NCBI GenBank assembly: GCA_007131535.1
Contig: SLQI01000361.1
Span: 1-12,739 of the forward strand
Source of the DNA: Balneolales bacterium
Lineage (GTDB): Bacteria; Bacteroidota; Rhodothermia; Balneolales; Natronogracilivirgulaceae
Reading direction: 5' to 3'
DNA length: 12,739 nucleotides
Both the position numbers and the translations under genes were made by a program. Positions within the stretch are counted from its first letter, which is position 1. Each line of letters starts with the position of its first letter. A model generated the notes under the pieces. That model saw only the letters and a list, made by a program, of their open reading frames with translations. It searched no databases and had not been told where the DNA came from. Of the stretch, positions 1-7,434 are shown piece after piece.

Positions 1-68
1 ATACGGCACTATTGGGAAAGTGACTGATTTATTACCTCGGCTATGTTGCTGAAATATCAACACATATA

Positions 69-99
69 ATCCGCGTTCTATCCGCGAAAATCCGCGGCT
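69..99. repeat. Short phased repeat, three ATCCGCG units
   Basis: ATCCGCG occurs at 69-75, 80-86 and 90-96, so the unit recurs every 10-11 bp with variable bases between copies. It lies just left of the insertion sequence, in flanking DNA where I see no gene (1-109). Phased GC-rich units of this kind are common as dispersed intergenic repeats in many bacterial genomes. Whether this one is multicopy cannot be judged from one window. The repeat is seen directly; any role is unknown. Confidence 0.5.
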
Positions 100-109
100 A
101 AAAACAATC

Positions 110-120
110 TGTCAATGGAA
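110..120 (+). repeat. Left copy of the 11-bp repeat bounding the IS110 element
   Basis: TGTCAATGGAA here is identical to 1697-1707; the match stops at once on both sides. It probably holds the recombination core shared by target and donor. It is longer than the usual IS110 core, so part of it may be chance or selected similarity between left target and left donor. Confidence 0.7.
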
Positions 121-177
121 GCTCCTAATCCCCCGTACCGGTGCACTATTGTTGAAGTGACAAAACCTTGATACCTT

Positions 178-350
178 CGCGCCATTAAATTGGCAGCCCG
201 CCCGTGGAAGTAGTAGAACTCCCTTTAGTGTCTTGTACCTGTATGGAAGCCTTACTCTGCATTTCGAGTCTATTGAATTGGTGGTCCTTGGTGGGAACCC
301 CGTATGGAAGTCTTTCCAACGCAACTCGTGCAGCCACGGGCGGAGCCGCC
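178..350 (+). ncRNA. Candidate IS110 bridge RNA (target and donor guide RNA)
   Basis: Bridge RNAs of IS110 elements are transcribed from the non-coding left end. They carry a target-binding and a donor-binding loop, which direct the recombinase to join the two DNAs. Here a small 5' hairpin (GCCA 181-184 with TGGC 191-194) precedes a perfect 10-bp stem, CCGCCCGTGG (198-207) with CCACGGGCGG (334-343). Inside it, TAGAACTC (214-221) can pair with GAGTCTA (266-272) with one bulged A, and TTG-aa-TTGG (273-281) with CCAA-cg-CAA (316-324). This gives two adjacent loop domains, each containing GTATGGAAG (241-249 and 302-310). The roughly 170-nt span is close to the IS621 bridge RNA (about 177 nt). An alternative inner stem exists (CTGCA 257-261 and CGAGT 265-269 with ACTCG 324-328 and TGCAG 329-333). 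A weak promoter-like pair lies at 149-154 and 172-177. Ends are estimated by eye; no folding program was run. Confidence 0.62.
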
Positions 351-380
351 TTACCTATCAGCTGTTAATCGCGAGGATTT

Positions 381-1691
381 ATGAATTCGAACTTAAGCAA
401 AATCCGTGAAAATGCCGCCGGTATCGATGTCGGCAGTGAAGAAATCTTTATTGGCTTTGACGACGGCCAAGTCGTAAGCTTTGGCACCTTTACCTGTGAG
501 TTTAACGCTGCCATTAGCCTACTAAAAGAAAAAAATGTAGCCACGATCGCTATGGAGTCGACCGGGGTTTACGGGGTCATTTTGTTTGAAATGCTTAAAG
601 AGGTCGGTTTTGAGGTGTTTCTGGTTAACCCGGCCCACCTTAAATACGTGCCGGGCCGCAAGACCGATGTCCAGGATTGCCAGTGGATCCAGCAGCTGCA
701 CAGCTTTGGATTGTTGTCGTCCAGCTTTATTCCGGATGAATCGATTAAAGCTTTAGGCAGTTATACCCGATTGCGCGAGACCTATATCAAAGATGCCGGC
801 CGAGCAGTCCAACACATGCAAAAAGCCCTGACGCTGATGAATATTCGCCTGACCGAGGTAATCTCGCAGATCCACGGAGCCAGTGGCATGCGCATGATCA
901 AAGCCATCCTGGGCGGCCAGCGCGACCCGAAGGCTTTATTGGAGCTGTGTGATAAGCGAATTCGTGACAATAAAGCCGACCGGGTATTAGCGGCCTTAGA
1001 AGGCCGCTATCGCAAACAGCATCTTTATGCTTTGGCTGAGGCCGTTGAGACCTATGAGTTTTATCAGGCAAAACTCAGTCGATGCGACGTCCAAATCGGT
1101 AAGGAACTGGCTTGGCTTGCCGACCAGCAGCCGGTGCCCGAATCATTTGGTGAGGCCAAACCTATTCGCCACAATAAGCCCAAAATTGACCGGCTTCACG
1201 AACACGTGGTCCAAGCCACCGGTGGGATCAATGTGTGTGAGCTGCCCGGTTTAACCGACTACTCAGCCCTTCGCCTGATTGGCGAAATTGGAGTGGACTT
1301 GTCAGGCTTTCCAACCGAAAATCATTTTACCAGTTGGCTGAAGCTGGCATCAGGCAAAAAGCACTCGGGAAAGATGAAGAAAAGCCACAAATTCAAAAAT
1401 GCCCCGGATGCGGCAATCATTTTTAAACAGGCCGGGCAAACCCTGTTGGAAAGTAAGAATCACGCGCTGGGTGCATTTGGCCGACGCATCAAGGCACGTC
1501 GGGGACCAGGAATAGCAGTCAAGGCGGTAGCCCGAAAACTGGCCATATTATATTACCGAGCTATGACCATGGGGATGAAATTTGTAGAACAGGGGGCAGA
1601 AGCCTATGAAAAACAGTATAAAGAGCGTCAAATCAAGAACTTAGAGAAACAAGCGAAGCGTTTAGGTTTCCAACTTTCGAAGGCGTCATAG
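381..1691 (+). CDS. IS110-family transposase (DEDD / serine recombinase)
   Basis: This 436-residue protein is the recombinase that excises the element as a circle and inserts it at the site chosen by the bridge RNA. The N-terminal RuvC-like DEDD domain shows D16 (in GIDVG), E59 (in AMESTGVYG), D96 and D99 (in RKTDVQD). A helical, coiled-coil-like linker spans about 130-260. The C-terminal transposase domain starts at ELPGLTDYSALRLIGEIG (about 287-304) and contains the SGKKHSGK segment. One of its serines (S334 or, by position, S339) should be the catalytic nucleophile. Length is normal for the family (about 320-450) and there is no frameshift or internal stop, so it could be active. The ATG at 381 follows GAGGA at 373-377. 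The stop codon lies 5 bp from the right-end repeat. Family assignment is firm; the identity of the catalytic serine is inferred. Confidence 0.95.
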   Translation: MNSNLSKIRENAAGIDVGSEEIFIGFDDGQVVSFGTFTCEFNAAISLLKEKNVATIAMESTGVYGVILFEMLKEVGFEVFLVNPAHLKYVPGRKTDVQDCQWIQQLHSFGLLSSSFIPDESIKALGSYTRLRETYIKDAGRAVQHMQKALTLMNIRLTEVISQIHGASGMRMIKAILGGQRDPKALLELCDKRIRDNKADRVLAALEGRYRKQHLYALAEAVETYEFYQAKLSRCDVQIGKELAWLADQQPVPESFGEAKPIRHNKPKIDRLHEHVVQATGGINVCELPGLTDYSALRLIGEIGVDLSGFPTENHFTSWLKLASGKKHSGKMKKSHKFKNAPDAAIIFKQAGQTLLESKNHALGAFGRRIKARRGPGIAVKAVARKLAILYYRAMTMGMKFVEQGAEAYEKQYKERQIKNLEKQAKRLGFQLSKAS

Positions 1692-1696
1692 TAACT

Positions 1697-1707
1697 TGTC
1701 AATGGAA
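1697..1707 (+). repeat. Right copy of the 11-bp repeat bounding the IS110 element
   Basis: This copy of TGTCAATGGAA begins 5 bp after the transposase stop codon and is identical to 110-120. The flank that follows begins ATGGATG. The sequence GAAATG spanning the end of the repeat (1705-1710) is the reverse complement of CATTTC at 260-265 in the candidate bridge RNA. Confidence 0.7.
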
Positions 1708-1945
1708 ATGGATGAGTGACGTGTGTGAGACTTTGGGTGTTCAAACTAAAATCAGAGAGGTGAGGAGATAGTACAGCATTGTGGCAGTTTTGTTGTACTT
1801 CTGACGATCAAAGCTTGATCATCTCTTTCTCAGCATCAGGATAATTGAATATGTACAGGTATTGGAAATGAACTTACATTTGCAGCTCTTTTTGTTCTGC
1901 CCTACGTTAGAGCCGAACCCGGCTTTGAAAAGTTTTATTCCCGGA
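1708..1945. other. Non-coding stretch between IS element and terminator
   Basis: No convincing coding frame, RNA gene or promoter is visible here. The only local structure is an interrupted palindrome, GATCAA-AGC-TTGATC, at 1806-1820. It could be a protein-binding site or chance. The stretch is the right flank of the insertion and may once have continued directly from 1-109. Confidence 0.5.
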
Positions 1946-1998
1946 AGTCAATCAAAAAAACCCGGTAAACGCTGTGGTCTACCGGGTTTTGATTGACT
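1946..1998 (-). terminator. Intrinsic terminator of the M28 peptidase gene
   Basis: Read on the minus strand, CCCGGTA (1980-1986) pairs with TACCGGG (1961-1967) around a 12-nt loop, and the stem is followed by a run of seven T (complement of 1954-1960). It starts 16 bp after the peptidase stop codon. The complementarity extends outwards: AGTCAATCAAAA on one side matches TTTTGATTGACT on the other, with three extra A's bulged. A run of four T also follows the hairpin on the plus strand, so it may stop transcription from both directions. Confidence 0.88.
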
Positions 1999-2014
1999 GA
2001 AACTTATTTAGCAG

Positions 2015-3640
2015 TTAGTCGGCCAGCTCCACATCATTTTTGCGTGGCAGCAGATGATCCAGTTGGGCTGTATGATACACGATAGAAGCGATCATTACCG
2101 AATTGCGCTTCAGATCCTTCTTTTTGAGCCGCTCAAAAACATCCATATTGGAGTGATGAGTTTTTGTAAAATACTCGATGGGATCCTGAATAAACTGAAA
2201 TCCGGGAATGCCCACGGCATCAAACGGTACGTGATCGGTCGCACCGGTGTTTCTGTAAGACACCGTAGCAGCATCCCAGTCGTGAAACGGCTGGAACCAG
2301 GTACGGAAGTAGTCCCGCAACTGTTCATTTTCCTGCAGGTTGATTCCGCGAATCTGACCGGTACCGTTGTCGTGATTGTAATAGGCGGAAAGTTTTTCGT
2401 ATTCCTCAAGCGGGACAATCCCGTCCTCATTTTGATCAGCTACAAATTCCTGAACGTATTCTCTGGAACCGTGAAGCCCCTGCTCTTCTCCGTCCCACAG
2501 GGCAATTCGAATGGTGCGGCGAGGCTCAATGCCTGTTTCGCTTAAAATGCGCATCACCTCCATCATCACAGCGCTTCCGGCCGCATTGTCGGTAGCCCCT
2601 GTACCTGAGTGCCAGGAATCAAGGTGAGCCCCGATTAACACAATTTCATCACCCACTTCGGGATCAGTGCCCGGAATTTCAGCGACGGTGTTGTAACCCA
2701 TCAGATCATCAGTCTGATAGCGGGCTTCGAGTTCCATCTCCAACTCAACTTCTACTCCTTTTTCGATCAGACGAAACAAACGGCCGTAATGATCTTGCGT
2801 CAGAGACACCTGTGGAACCGGATCTTCGGCATCCGGTTGATGCGGGCGCGGACGATCCATCCAGCCAAGTTCAGGATCAGAAGGCAGAGAAGCTCCGGAA
2901 ATGGCGATCTGACCGAATTTACCGCGATAGCTCTGATCCAGCACCGCTAAGGGCTCTTCTTCCTGAAGAAATTTAGCGAACCGATACTGACTGTCATCCT
3001 GAGAACGAGTACCGCCAGTCCCCTCTTCCGGCATACGGTCCGGACCGGCGTTTGCCAGATTTAATAACTGCGAATCATCGAATCGTGAAGTTAGCGGATC
3101 AAAATGAAACTGCGGGTCTGCCGGCTCCTGAACCATCACAAATTTGTCGCCGAGCTGCCCTTCGTACTCCCGGTAGGTTTCTTCATCATCCGGTGAAAGG
3201 TAGATTACCTCTCCCCGCACCGGCTCGTCATAACCCGGAGACCAGGCTTTTGGGAAAGCTGTTACCGGAAAGTACGTGTGTTCGGTATAGGCGTGCATGG
3301 CAAAACGGTCCAGATCCCAGCCCCGACCAAATGGGCCCCACTCATGAAGATGGACATTTTCCAGGCCCAGCTCTTCAAACACCTCTTTGGTGTAATGATT
3401 CGCCCGGCGCATTTGCTCGGAATTGGTCAGCCTCGGTCCGTACACATCAGTCAGCCAACCGGCATAATCCATGACGTTGGAGTTTTCAATACCTTCCTCT
3501 TTGATCTGTTCCACCACTTCCATATCGATGGAGGGTTCTTCATACTCCTGAGCAATAACTTCTTCGGCCGTAGAACAACCGAACAACCCGCTCATTACCA
3601 GTACCCCTAATGGTAATTTTACATCATCAAATTTAATCAT
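2015..3640 (-). CDS. Secreted M28-family zinc metallopeptidase, probable lipoprotein
   Basis: This 541-residue protein is a co-catalytic two-zinc exopeptidase of family M28 (aminopeptidase or carboxypeptidase type), probably cleaving peptides in the periplasm or at the outer membrane. A short hydrophobic segment ends in a lipobox-like LFGC with C22. Metal-site motifs appear in order: GAHLDSW (H339, D341), GATDNAAG (D351), WDGEEQG (E375 as probable general base, E376 as ligand), NHDNGTG (D414) and THHSNMD (H485 or H486). These match the His, Asp, Glu, Asp, His ligand order of the family. An insert of about 200 residues between the N-terminal part and the catalytic core is probably a PA-type lid, common in larger M28 enzymes. 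The protein is strongly acidic. The ATG at 3640 lacks a clear ribosome site. It stands alone, with its own terminator downstream. The exact substrate cannot be read from sequence. Confidence 0.93.
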   Translation of the reverse strand: MIKFDDVKLPLGVLVMSGLFGCSTAEEVIAQEYEEPSIDMEVVEQIKEEGIENSNVMDYAGWLTDVYGPRLTNSEQMRRANHYTKEVFEELGLENVHLHEWGPFGRGWDLDRFAMHAYTEHTYFPVTAFPKAWSPGYDEPVRGEVIYLSPDDEETYREYEGQLGDKFVMVQEPADPQFHFDPLTSRFDDSQLLNLANAGPDRMPEEGTGGTRSQDDSQYRFAKFLQEEEPLAVLDQSYRGKFGQIAISGASLPSDPELGWMDRPRPHQPDAEDPVPQVSLTQDHYGRLFRLIEKGVEVELEMELEARYQTDDLMGYNTVAEIPGTDPEVGDEIVLIGAHLDSWHSGTGATDNAAGSAVMMEVMRILSETGIEPRRTIRIALWDGEEQGLHGSREYVQEFVADQNEDGIVPLEEYEKLSAYYNHDNGTGQIRGINLQENEQLRDYFRTWFQPFHDWDAATVSYRNTGATDHVPFDAVGIPGFQFIQDPIEYFTKTHHSNMDVFERLKKKDLKRNSVMIASIVYHTAQLDHLLPRKNDVELAD

Positions 3641-3758
3641 AATTCAGTTACATACTTTGGTTTTAGTAAAGCTTAAGTATGCTGTTATCAGGGGAGAAAA
3701 GCAATATTGAAGTTGGGGTGTTGGTTGGGTTGTGGAATTGATTGAAACGGGGTGAAAC

Positions 3759-3784
3759 CGCAAGGACGCGAAGGGCGCGAAGGG
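3759..3784. repeat. Short GC-rich phased repeat, CGCGAAGGR units
   Basis: Three near-identical units follow each other: CGCAAGGA (3759-3766), CGCGAAGGG (3767-3775) and CGCGAAGGG (3776-3784). Sequences of this type are seen as dispersed intergenic repeats in many unrelated bacterial genomes. It lies in the 284-bp gap (3641-3924) between two minus-strand genes. Apart from this repeat and the hairpin at 3880-3910, I see nothing else there. A plus-strand open frame starting at 3742 runs through it but is not a believable gene. Confidence 0.55.
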
Positions 3785-3879
3785 AATTGGAAGGCTTGAT
3801 TGAATCTGGGTTGCTTTTAATTAGCGCTTATTTTTATCACCCTGTACCCTGTGTTTACTTCCTTTATTTTTGCTGTCAT

Positions 3880-3910
3880 GCGGGCAGCCCGACTTCGTCG
3901 GACAGCCCGC
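3880..3910. repeat. Strong GC-rich hairpin after the barrel gene
   Basis: GCGGGC (3880-3885) pairs with GCCCGC (3905-3910), and CCGAC (3889-3893) with GTCGG (3897-3901), around a TTC loop. It lies 14 bp beyond the stop codon of the outer-membrane barrel gene, where an operon terminator or 3'-protecting hairpin would be expected. Neither strand has a T-run after it, so it is not a standard intrinsic terminator. It could equally be a REP-like dispersed palindrome. The structure is seen directly; the role is open. Confidence 0.6.
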
Positions 3911-3924
3911 GGGGTGGTTGGAGG

Positions 3925-5316
3925 TTAGAATGTGGGATTGAATCGAACCCAGAAAGCGGGGCCGTCCGAGAAGTCTTCTGTCGGCCAGGCAAGCTCAAAT
4001 CGCAGTGCACTCATGCGGTCTATGGGAAGACTTACCCCGACCCCGAGATCGGTTTTGATGTTATCGATATCAAATTCATTAAATCCTTCCATGAAAACAG
4101 TGTTAGGTACATCCGGATCATTAATCCAGCCGGCATCCAGAAAAACATAGAGCAGAAATTCACTCCAGTCGATATTGAAACCCTCAACATAGGGACGTTC
4201 TCTTCTGTGGCGACTGCTCAGGTGAAGCTCAGTATTGATCAGCAGCATATCACTTCCTTGAAGTGATTTGTAAGGCCTCGCCCTTAGTGTGCTAATACCA
4301 CCAAGTGCAAAGTTGCGCTGTACGGGCATTACTCCGGTTGAGCTTCCACCTCTTGCTCTCAAACGCAACACAGCCGATGGGTCTAAAATATAATCCGTGC
4401 GGACTTCTGCTTCATAGCGATTATAGGCAAAATCACTATCCAGCCAGGTTAAATCACCAAGTTCCGCTCTTATCTCCCCGGAAAGTGAGAAACGCTCATC
4501 CCACACAAAACCGCCGGTATGAAAACCGGTGGTCCACATGAACCTTTGTATATGCCCTTCATCAATACCCGGATTAGGCCGCATATTCCCCCTCGGTCCA
4601 AATAATGAATATCGGGTTTTCCGTACTGTAGAGAAGTGATCTTCACTTTTGAATGCCAGCGTGTGTTCAAAAAACGGACCGGTTCGCACTACCATATAAG
4701 GTTGAATGCCTTCAACATTGTAGTAATCCAGAAAGTCATAACCGGCAAAGAAAGCAGACAGTGAGTTTTCAACCGGAGCGGTACGCCACATATCATCGGT
4801 CACCAATAAGTTGCGATACAGCAGACCGAACTTCACATTTTGATTATAGCCGAACAGCCGTTCAACGCCAATGCTATACTGCCAGTCTCGGGACTGAAAA
4901 CCGTAACCGATTGACCCGTACATCTTCATGATACGCCCGCGATCCGGACTCCAATGCAACGGCCGGGTTCGAATGCCGAGGAACAACCCGTCTACCCGAT
5001 TATACCGTAGTGCAAGCGGAATATTCGGGTAAAGATCAGCCGGTCCCGGGTAGGCACTTGGACCGGTAATATCGCGCGGCGGAAAGTCAATGCGTCGTTT
5101 TGAGGTTATGAGCGAATCAGCTTCTCTTGCACGGCGTTCGTACTCTTCATATTGTAAAAAATCCTGCAGAGGGGTTTGGAAAAACGGATCGTCATCGAAT
5201 GGATCTTCCTGCTTTTCTTCAGGGTCCTGATCCGGGTCCTGAGCCGAAACCAGATTCGTGCTGAATAGTAAAGATCCGGCAAACAATATGGCTGTAAGTA
5301 AAGTTAAGCTCTTCAT
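3925..5316 (-). CDS. Omp85/surface-antigen-like outer-membrane beta-barrel without POTRA domains
   Basis: This 463-residue exported protein has a signal peptide at 1-25 (cleavage after VSA). It is followed by an acidic Asp/Glu/Pro-rich linker (about 26-45), a short charged helix (about 48-72) and a beta-barrel from about 100 to the final Phe. The pattern YNRVDGLFLGIR near the barrel start, FALGGISTLRARPY at about 336-349 (position of the Omp85 L6 loop motif) and the strand pair DLGVGVSLPI / LRFELAWP near the end suggest the BamA/TamA surface-antigen superfamily. No POTRA repeats fit in the short N-terminus. The frame is open back to 5388, but the ATG at 5316 is chosen because it begins the signal peptide and avoids overlap with the upstream gene. 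It is the last gene of a three-gene operon, 40 bp after the phosphatase. Whether it inserts proteins or lipids, or is a structural porin, is unknown. Confidence 0.8.
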   Translation of the reverse strand: MKSLTLLTAILFAGSLLFSTNLVSAQDPDQDPEEKQEDPFDDDPFFQTPLQDFLQYEEYERRAREADSLITSKRRIDFPPRDITGPSAYPGPADLYPNIPLALRYNRVDGLFLGIRTRPLHWSPDRGRIMKMYGSIGYGFQSRDWQYSIGVERLFGYNQNVKFGLLYRNLLVTDDMWRTAPVENSLSAFFAGYDFLDYYNVEGIQPYMVVRTGPFFEHTLAFKSEDHFSTVRKTRYSLFGPRGNMRPNPGIDEGHIQRFMWTTGFHTGGFVWDERFSLSGEIRAELGDLTWLDSDFAYNRYEAEVRTDYILDPSAVLRLRARGGSSTGVMPVQRNFALGGISTLRARPYKSLQGSDMLLINTELHLSSRHRRERPYVEGFNIDWSEFLLYVFLDAGWINDPDVPNTVFMEGFNEFDIDNIKTDLGVGVSLPIDRMSALRFELAWPTEDFSDGPAFWVRFNPTF

Positions 5317-5356
5317 GACCTTGTTTTTAAAGAAATTTCGGTAATCAGTTACAAGA

Positions 5357-7420
5357 TTAATATCGTAGTAAAACCAGAGTAATATCATCAGGTGGCGGAG
5401 TGTTACCCCGCTCGTCAGTTACAAGTCCGGTTAATTCATCATAAATTTTGTTGAGTGGTTGATCGCTGAGATCATGCAATACACGTTTTATTTGTTCATA
5501 GCCGGCCATGAAATCATACCGGTTAATGGCCTCAGGCAAGCCGTCACTCATTAAAACCAAAAGATCTCCGGAATTCATTTCGATCTGTACCGTATCATGT
5601 TTATAAAGTTTTGCGCTACCGAGCGGCATGCCTTTGCAAGAGTATAAGTTAAACTCCCCTTTTTCCCGGCAATAATGGATCACCGGGGGCATACCCGCCT
5701 GTGTGAGAGTAACATTGCTGCCATTACATTCGGCCAGCGTCATACTCATGTAGATACCTTTGAGATTCAGACTCCGAATAGCAGAAGACATCTCCTTCAA
5801 CAAATCGGTAGCATGAAATTGTTTAACGCCTGCATGAAACGCACTTTTTGCCGCCGTAACCAGAATGCCTGCACGGGCACCGTGTCCGGTTGCGTCTCCG
5901 AGAGCAATCACCATGTTACCGTCCCGATTATGCGCGTAATCGTAGTAATCCCCTCCGACTTCCGTGGCGGTTCTCATACCGGCGGTAATTTTGAAATGGG
6001 ATGTATCCGGTATATGCGAAGGGAGCATGCTGAGCTGAAGCGCCCTCGCTTCCTCAAGTTCTTTGGTTTTTCGCTCATTATCGGCTTCCAGAAGTTTCCG
6101 GTTGATTTCACTTTCACGGCGGCGCTGCTCTTCTTCCAGCGCCTTCTGTGATAATGTGCGAACTTCCCTGAGCTTTTCTTCAAGATGCAAACTTGTTAAG
6201 GCAAAACGCCTTGAAAGCGTTACCGACATCGCTGTTAATAAAATACCAATTCCGCTCAACTCCACCCATCCATCCGCTACAGTGAACCCGTCATAAAGCT
6301 GAATTATGGAAATAACCTGCGCTATTAGAAAGCCGGCCATCCCGACTCCGAATATCGCTATTCCATCAAGTTTTTTACGCCAGCCTCTGATTAATAAATA
6401 CCCCAGCTCCAGCAGAAAAACCAATATGATGATTTCGGTAAGCAAATTATGGATGATAGCCGGGTTGACAGCATACAAAATTATATCCAGCATAAAAGCC
6501 AGAGTATACGCTGAAAAACGATAGACCGGCAAACCTTCCGGCTGCAGGATTTCATATACAAAGCGGATGAACCCAAGCATCACCAGGGAGCGGAGAACTT
6601 TCAGAAACAAAATAAATTCTTCCGGTTGGCGGGCGGCAAGCAGTTCACTTTGATAATGAAAATACATGTACAGCCCAAGCAGCGCGCAAAAAACCGCAAA
6701 GTAAAGATTTGTAAGATGCCGGCGGTAAAACAGAAACAGCAGAATATGGATCAGGCAAAAAACCAGAAGCGTACCGGTTATAAAGAACTGCAGGCTGCCG
6801 GCCTGGCGAAATCGTTCCAGGGTGGTATAGATGTAGTTATCCGCTTTCACCAAATCATACCGGAAGCCGAGTTGACTGAATCTGCGATTTTCCGAATTGA
6901 TATAGCGAACCGCCATTAAATGATGGCCGGGTTTGGAAAAAGAAAAAACGGGCCCGATATCTAAAGAACTCCCGAAAACTCCTGCCGTTGCATCCCATTT
7001 GTAAAGCTGCTTTCCGTTTAGCCAAATCTCTGCAATACCCGACCGCTGGAGCTCATCCAGCATTAACGGCGTGCCGACGAGAGTAGAGTCTATGTCGAGG
7101 TGCAAACGAAACCAGCCTTTCCCGTTCCAGTCAATGATCTGCAGATCCGACTCGGTGAGGGTGGTGCTGATCGGGGTCCAGGTAGAATCACTAAGATCAG
7201 GTGATGCATATGCCGGATCATCCTCATTGTGAAACAACCAGCGATCTGTTAAAAACGCCGAGTGGTATTCATTGTCGAATGAGGATAGACGCAGGTTTAC
7301 CACATCGGGATCACCGGCTGCCAATTGACTACTCTGAAGCACAAGAGAGATAAATGCCAACAGGATACCCCGGACAAAATATCCGCCCTTCAGTTTATTA
7401 TATGTTGAATACCGATGCAC
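5357..7420 (-). CDS. 7TM sensor with coiled coil and SpoIIE-type PP2C phosphatase
   Basis: This 687-residue membrane receptor ends in a serine/threonine phosphatase of the SpoIIE/RsbU class. Such enzymes usually dephosphorylate an STAS anti-sigma-antagonist protein in partner switching. Order of parts: N-terminal hydrophobic export segment (about 18-30), a periplasmic beta-rich jelly-roll-like domain (about 40-205; WFRLHLDI, AEIWLNGKQLY and HHLMAVRYI resemble carbohydrate-binding folds), seven membrane helices (about 210-402), a charged coiled coil (410-464) and the phosphatase (479-687). Metal-site motifs are EVGGDYYDY (D491), GDATGHG (D509), SDGLPEA (D626) and PPDDIT (D678/D679), all present. 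The layout recalls 7TMR-DISM receptors. I chose the GTG at 7420, because GGGGAG (7427-7432) lies 6 nt before it. An in-frame GTG at 7438 overlaps the upstream stop and has a poorer site. No STAS or anti-sigma partner gene is in the window. Confidence 0.93.
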   Translation of the reverse strand: MHRYSTYNKLKGGYFVRGILLAFISLVLQSSQLAAGDPDVVNLRLSSFDNEYHSAFLTDRWLFHNEDDPAYASPDLSDSTWTPISTTLTESDLQIIDWNGKGWFRLHLDIDSTLVGTPLMLDELQRSGIAEIWLNGKQLYKWDATAGVFGSSLDIGPVFSFSKPGHHLMAVRYINSENRRFSQLGFRYDLVKADNYIYTTLERFRQAGSLQFFITGTLLVFCLIHILLFLFYRRHLTNLYFAVFCALLGLYMYFHYQSELLAARQPEEFILFLKVLRSLVMLGFIRFVYEILQPEGLPVYRFSAYTLAFMLDIILYAVNPAIIHNLLTEIIILVFLLELGYLLIRGWRKKLDGIAIFGVGMAGFLIAQVISIIQLYDGFTVADGWVELSGIGILLTAMSVTLSRRFALTSLHLEEKLREVRTLSQKALEEEQRRRESEINRKLLEADNERKTKELEEARALQLSMLPSHIPDTSHFKITAGMRTATEVGGDYYDYAHNRDGNMVIALGDATGHGARAGILVTAAKSAFHAGVKQFHATDLLKEMSSAIRSLNLKGIYMSMTLAECNGSNVTLTQAGMPPVIHYCREKGEFNLYSCKGMPLGSAKLYKHDTVQIEMNSGDLLVLMSDGLPEAINRYDFMAGYEQIKRVLHDLSDQPLNKIYDELTGLVTDERGNTPPPDDITLVLLRY

Positions 7421-7426
7421 GTATAT

Positions 7427-7432
7427 CTCCCC
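7427..7432 (-). promoter_or_regulatory. Ribosome binding site deciding the phosphatase start
   Basis: GGGGAG on the minus strand sits 6 nt upstream of the GTG at 7418-7420. It lies just past the stop codon of the upstream gene (TGA at 7435-7437). It favours this GTG over the in-frame GTG at 7436-7438. Confidence 0.65.
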
Positions 7433-7434
7433 GA

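Larger units (their letters stand above)
110..1707 (+). mobile_element. IS110-family insertion sequence, apparently complete
   Basis: An intact IS110-type transposase (381-1691) is bounded by an 11-bp direct repeat, TGTCAATGGAA, at 110-120 and 1697-1707. Counting one copy, the element is about 1587 bp. The left end has about 260 bp of non-coding DNA before the transposase, and the right end only 5 bp between the stop codon and the repeat. That asymmetry, with no obvious terminal inverted repeats, is the layout of the IS110 group proper; the IS1111 group has its non-coding stretch downstream. These elements move by a circular intermediate and are directed by a structured RNA from the left end. 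The exact crossover point within the repeat cannot be fixed from one copy. The interrupted DNA shows no recognisable gene on either side. Confidence 0.82.

Noticed and set aside
149..177. Promoter for the bridge RNA (TTGTTG, 17 bp, TACCTT)
   Set aside because: The spacing is ideal and the position suits a start near 180, but both hexamers match consensus poorly, so it is mentioned only as a possibility.
112..324. Minus-strand open frame of 70 codons inside the IS left end
   Set aside because: It lies in the structured non-coding left end, antisense to the candidate bridge RNA. The peptide has no signal, domain or plausible ribosome site.
1806..1820. Interrupted palindrome GATCAA-AGC-TTGATC as an operator
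   Set aside because: It is a single short palindrome with no adjacent promoter or regulator gene, so no site is called.
2054..2545. Plus-strand frame of 163 codons antisense to the M28 gene
   Set aside because: The opposite strand encodes the conserved zinc-peptidase motifs here. This frame has no recognisable content.
3742..4266. Plus-strand frame of 174 codons
   Set aside because: It starts in the GC-rich phased repeat and runs antisense into the end of the barrel gene, with no domain or signal.
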